Source: an uncultured Flavihumibacter sp.
GTDB lineage: Bacteria; Bacteroidota; Bacteroidia; Chitinophagales; Chitinophagaceae
Length of the DNA: 5,175 nt
Direction: 5' to 3'
NCBI GenBank assembly: GCA_946481605.1
Contig: CAMLPA010000275.1
Coordinates: 1-5,175, forward strand
Of the stretch, positions 3,989 through 5,175 are shown piece by piece. Both the position numbers and the translations under genes were made by a program. The notes beneath the pieces are model-generated. The model ran no database searches. It saw only the letters and a list, made by a program, of their open reading frames with translations, and was not told the origin of the DNA. Positions within the stretch are counted from its first letter, which is position 1, and each line of letters opens with the position of its first letter.

Positions 3989-5175
3989 ATGGATAACAAT
4001 AGCATTGCCGATCATTTTTCCCTGCTTTCCAAACTGATGGACATTCACGGAGAGAATAGTTTCCGTTCGAAAAACTACAGCATAGCCGCATTCACCATAG
4101 AGAAGTTACCTGCTCCGCTGAGCCAGTTGCCACAGGAGCAGATTGCCGGCATCAAAGGTATTGGCGACAGTACCGCTGCTAAAATAAGAGAGTTGCTGAA
4201 TACAGGGCGGCTCCCCGTATTGGATGAACTCATGCTGAAAACACCTCCAGGCATTATTGAAATGATGCAGATCAAAGGATTGGGGCCAAAAAAGATTTCC
4301 ACTATCTGGAAAGAAATGGAGATTGAATCCGTAGGCGAACTGTTGTACGCCTGCAACGAGAACAGGCTTACCCTGTTCAAAGGCTTCGGCGCAAAAACCC
4401 AGGAGAATGTAAAACAATCCATCGAATTCTTCCTCAACCACCAGGGACATTTCCTGTATGCGCAGATAGAACCTGTGGCGGAGGAACTCCATACGGCGCT
4501 CGTTCAAAAGTTTCCAACCGCTCAAATTTCTTATACCGGGCAATTCAGACGGGCAGCTACCACGATAGATAAACTGGAGTGGGTAGTTACTATGAAAGAG
4601 GATGCCCTGCACGAGTTTCTTTTACATTATAACGTGGAAGAACAGCCGGCTGACCCGGGGCAAAAGGAGTACAAAACTTCAGGAAACGTTACGCTGGTTT
4701 TTCATCTGGCGAATTCGGACAACTTCACAAGGCTTTTGTTTGAAACCACCGCCACGCCTTCTTTCCTTGCTGGATTTCCCGCAATTACCGATCAACCCTA
4801 TCAGTCGGAGGAAGAAATATTTGCGCAGGCCTCAGCGCCATTTGTACCGGCTTTTCTCAGAGAAGATGCCGCTATTTATGAAAAAATCCAAAGCAAAGGA
4901 CTACCTGAACTCATTACGCCGGAAGACATCAAAGGCATTATTCACTCCCACTCCAATTGGAGCGATGGCAGCAATACACTCGAGGAGATGGCTGAAGCAC
5001 TGATTAAAGATGGTAAGGAATACCTTGTGATCAGCGACCACTCCCGTACAGCAGCTTACGCCAACGGTCTTACGATAGAACGTGTTATTGCCCAACACCA
5101 GCAGATAGAAGCCCTGAATAAAAAATATGCGCCTTTCCGCATTTTCAAAAGCATCGAATCTGATATCCTGAACGA
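3989..5175 (+). CDS. polX: PolX-type protein (HhH, polymerase X, PHP), runs off the right edge; polymerase site looks dead
   Basis: Bacterial PolX combines a family X repair polymerase with a C-terminal PHP 3'-5' exonuclease; full proteins are about 570 residues, so roughly two thirds (395) is present. Domain order seen: the N-terminal 8-kDa-like region (1-50, with GENSFRSKNYSIAA); helix-hairpin-helix motifs at IKGIGDSTAAKI (55-66), IKGLGPKKISTI (95-106) and FKGFGAKTQENV (130-141); the palm at about 155-265; and the PHP domain from about 305. PHP ligands are intact where visible: HSHSNWSDG (319-327), SDHS (349-352) and Glu390 in KSIESDIL. In the palm, the expected GS-x-RR...GDID reads TGQFRR...DKLE (183-188, 194-197), and the third Asp site (V-D-L-R) reads VTLV (234-237), so the three catalytic aspartates seem to be Lys, Glu and Thr. 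It probably acts as a nuclease with a DNA-binding scaffold rather than as a polymerase. The ATG at 3989 fits the family N-terminus. Confidence 0.9.
   Translation, partial: MDNNSIADHFSLLSKLMDIHGENSFRSKNYSIAAFTIEKLPAPLSQLPQEQIAGIKGIGDSTAAKIRELLNTGRLPVLDELMLKTPPGIIEMMQIKGLGPKKISTIWKEMEIESVGELLYACNENRLTLFKGFGAKTQENVKQSIEFFLNHQGHFLYAQIEPVAEELHTALVQKFPTAQISYTGQFRRAATTIDKLEWVVTMKEDALHEFLLHYNVEEQPADPGQKEYKTSGNVTLVFHLANSDNFTRLLFETTATPSFLAGFPAITDQPYQSEEEIFAQASAPFVPAFLREDAAIYEKIQSKGLPELITPEDIKGIIHSHSNWSDGSNTLEEMAEALIKDGKEYLVISDHSRTAAYANGLTIERVIAQHQQIEALNKKYAPFRIFKSIESDILN

Noticed and set aside
4075..4612. Minus-strand ORFs of 120 and 168 residues inside the PolX-like gene
   Set aside because: They overlap a clear HhH/PolX/PHP reading frame on the plus strand, and their translations show no family motif.

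Overview
The window looks like chromosomal DNA from a Bacteroidota bacterium, most likely Chitinophagaceae (Chitinophaga-like). Three things point there. Several genes are preceded by TAnnTTTG -7 boxes, one of them with a TTTG -33 element 19 bases upstream, and the gene starts lack Shine-Dalgarno sequences. A bacterial GH3-family protein and a GNAT enzyme placed directly before argG are both typical of the phylum. The intergenic DNA carries ATTTTGAAT-type and CCCCTAGCCCC-type repeats that I associate with this group. The genus is an inference from protein character, not from a search.

Left part, minus strand (1-827): the first 22 codons of argG (argininosuccinate synthase) lie 30 bases downstream of a GNAT-family acyltransferase gene. 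Together they look like the start of an arginine biosynthesis operon leaving the window to the left. The GNAT enzyme is the likely N-acylglutamate synthase of that pathway and carries a C-terminal cluster of four cysteines.

828-1302 holds no convincing gene. It has a GC-rich hairpin island next to the GNAT gene, a long-range inverted 11-mer, an AT-rich repeat arm, and a perfect 14-base tandem duplication directly after the GH3 stop codon.

Centre (1303-2934): a complete GH3-family gene (adenylating/acyl-amidating fold) on the minus strand is divergent from the rplU-rpmA ribosomal protein operon on the plus strand. The shared 138-base intergenic region contains clear Bacteroidota-type promoter boxes and an 8-bp inverted repeat that overlaps the rplU -33 element.

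Right part, plus strand (2935-5175): rplU (bL21), rpmA (bL27), then an 85-residue protein made almost only of Lys, Ala and Pro in eight histone-H1-tail-like repeats, closed by a strong intrinsic terminator. After it, with its own -7 box, comes the N-terminal 395 residues of a PolX-type protein (HhH + polymerase X + PHP). Its PHP metal ligands are kept, but all three polymerase catalytic aspartates appear to be replaced. This is the most interesting observation, followed by the H1-tail-like protein and the Cys-cluster GNAT.
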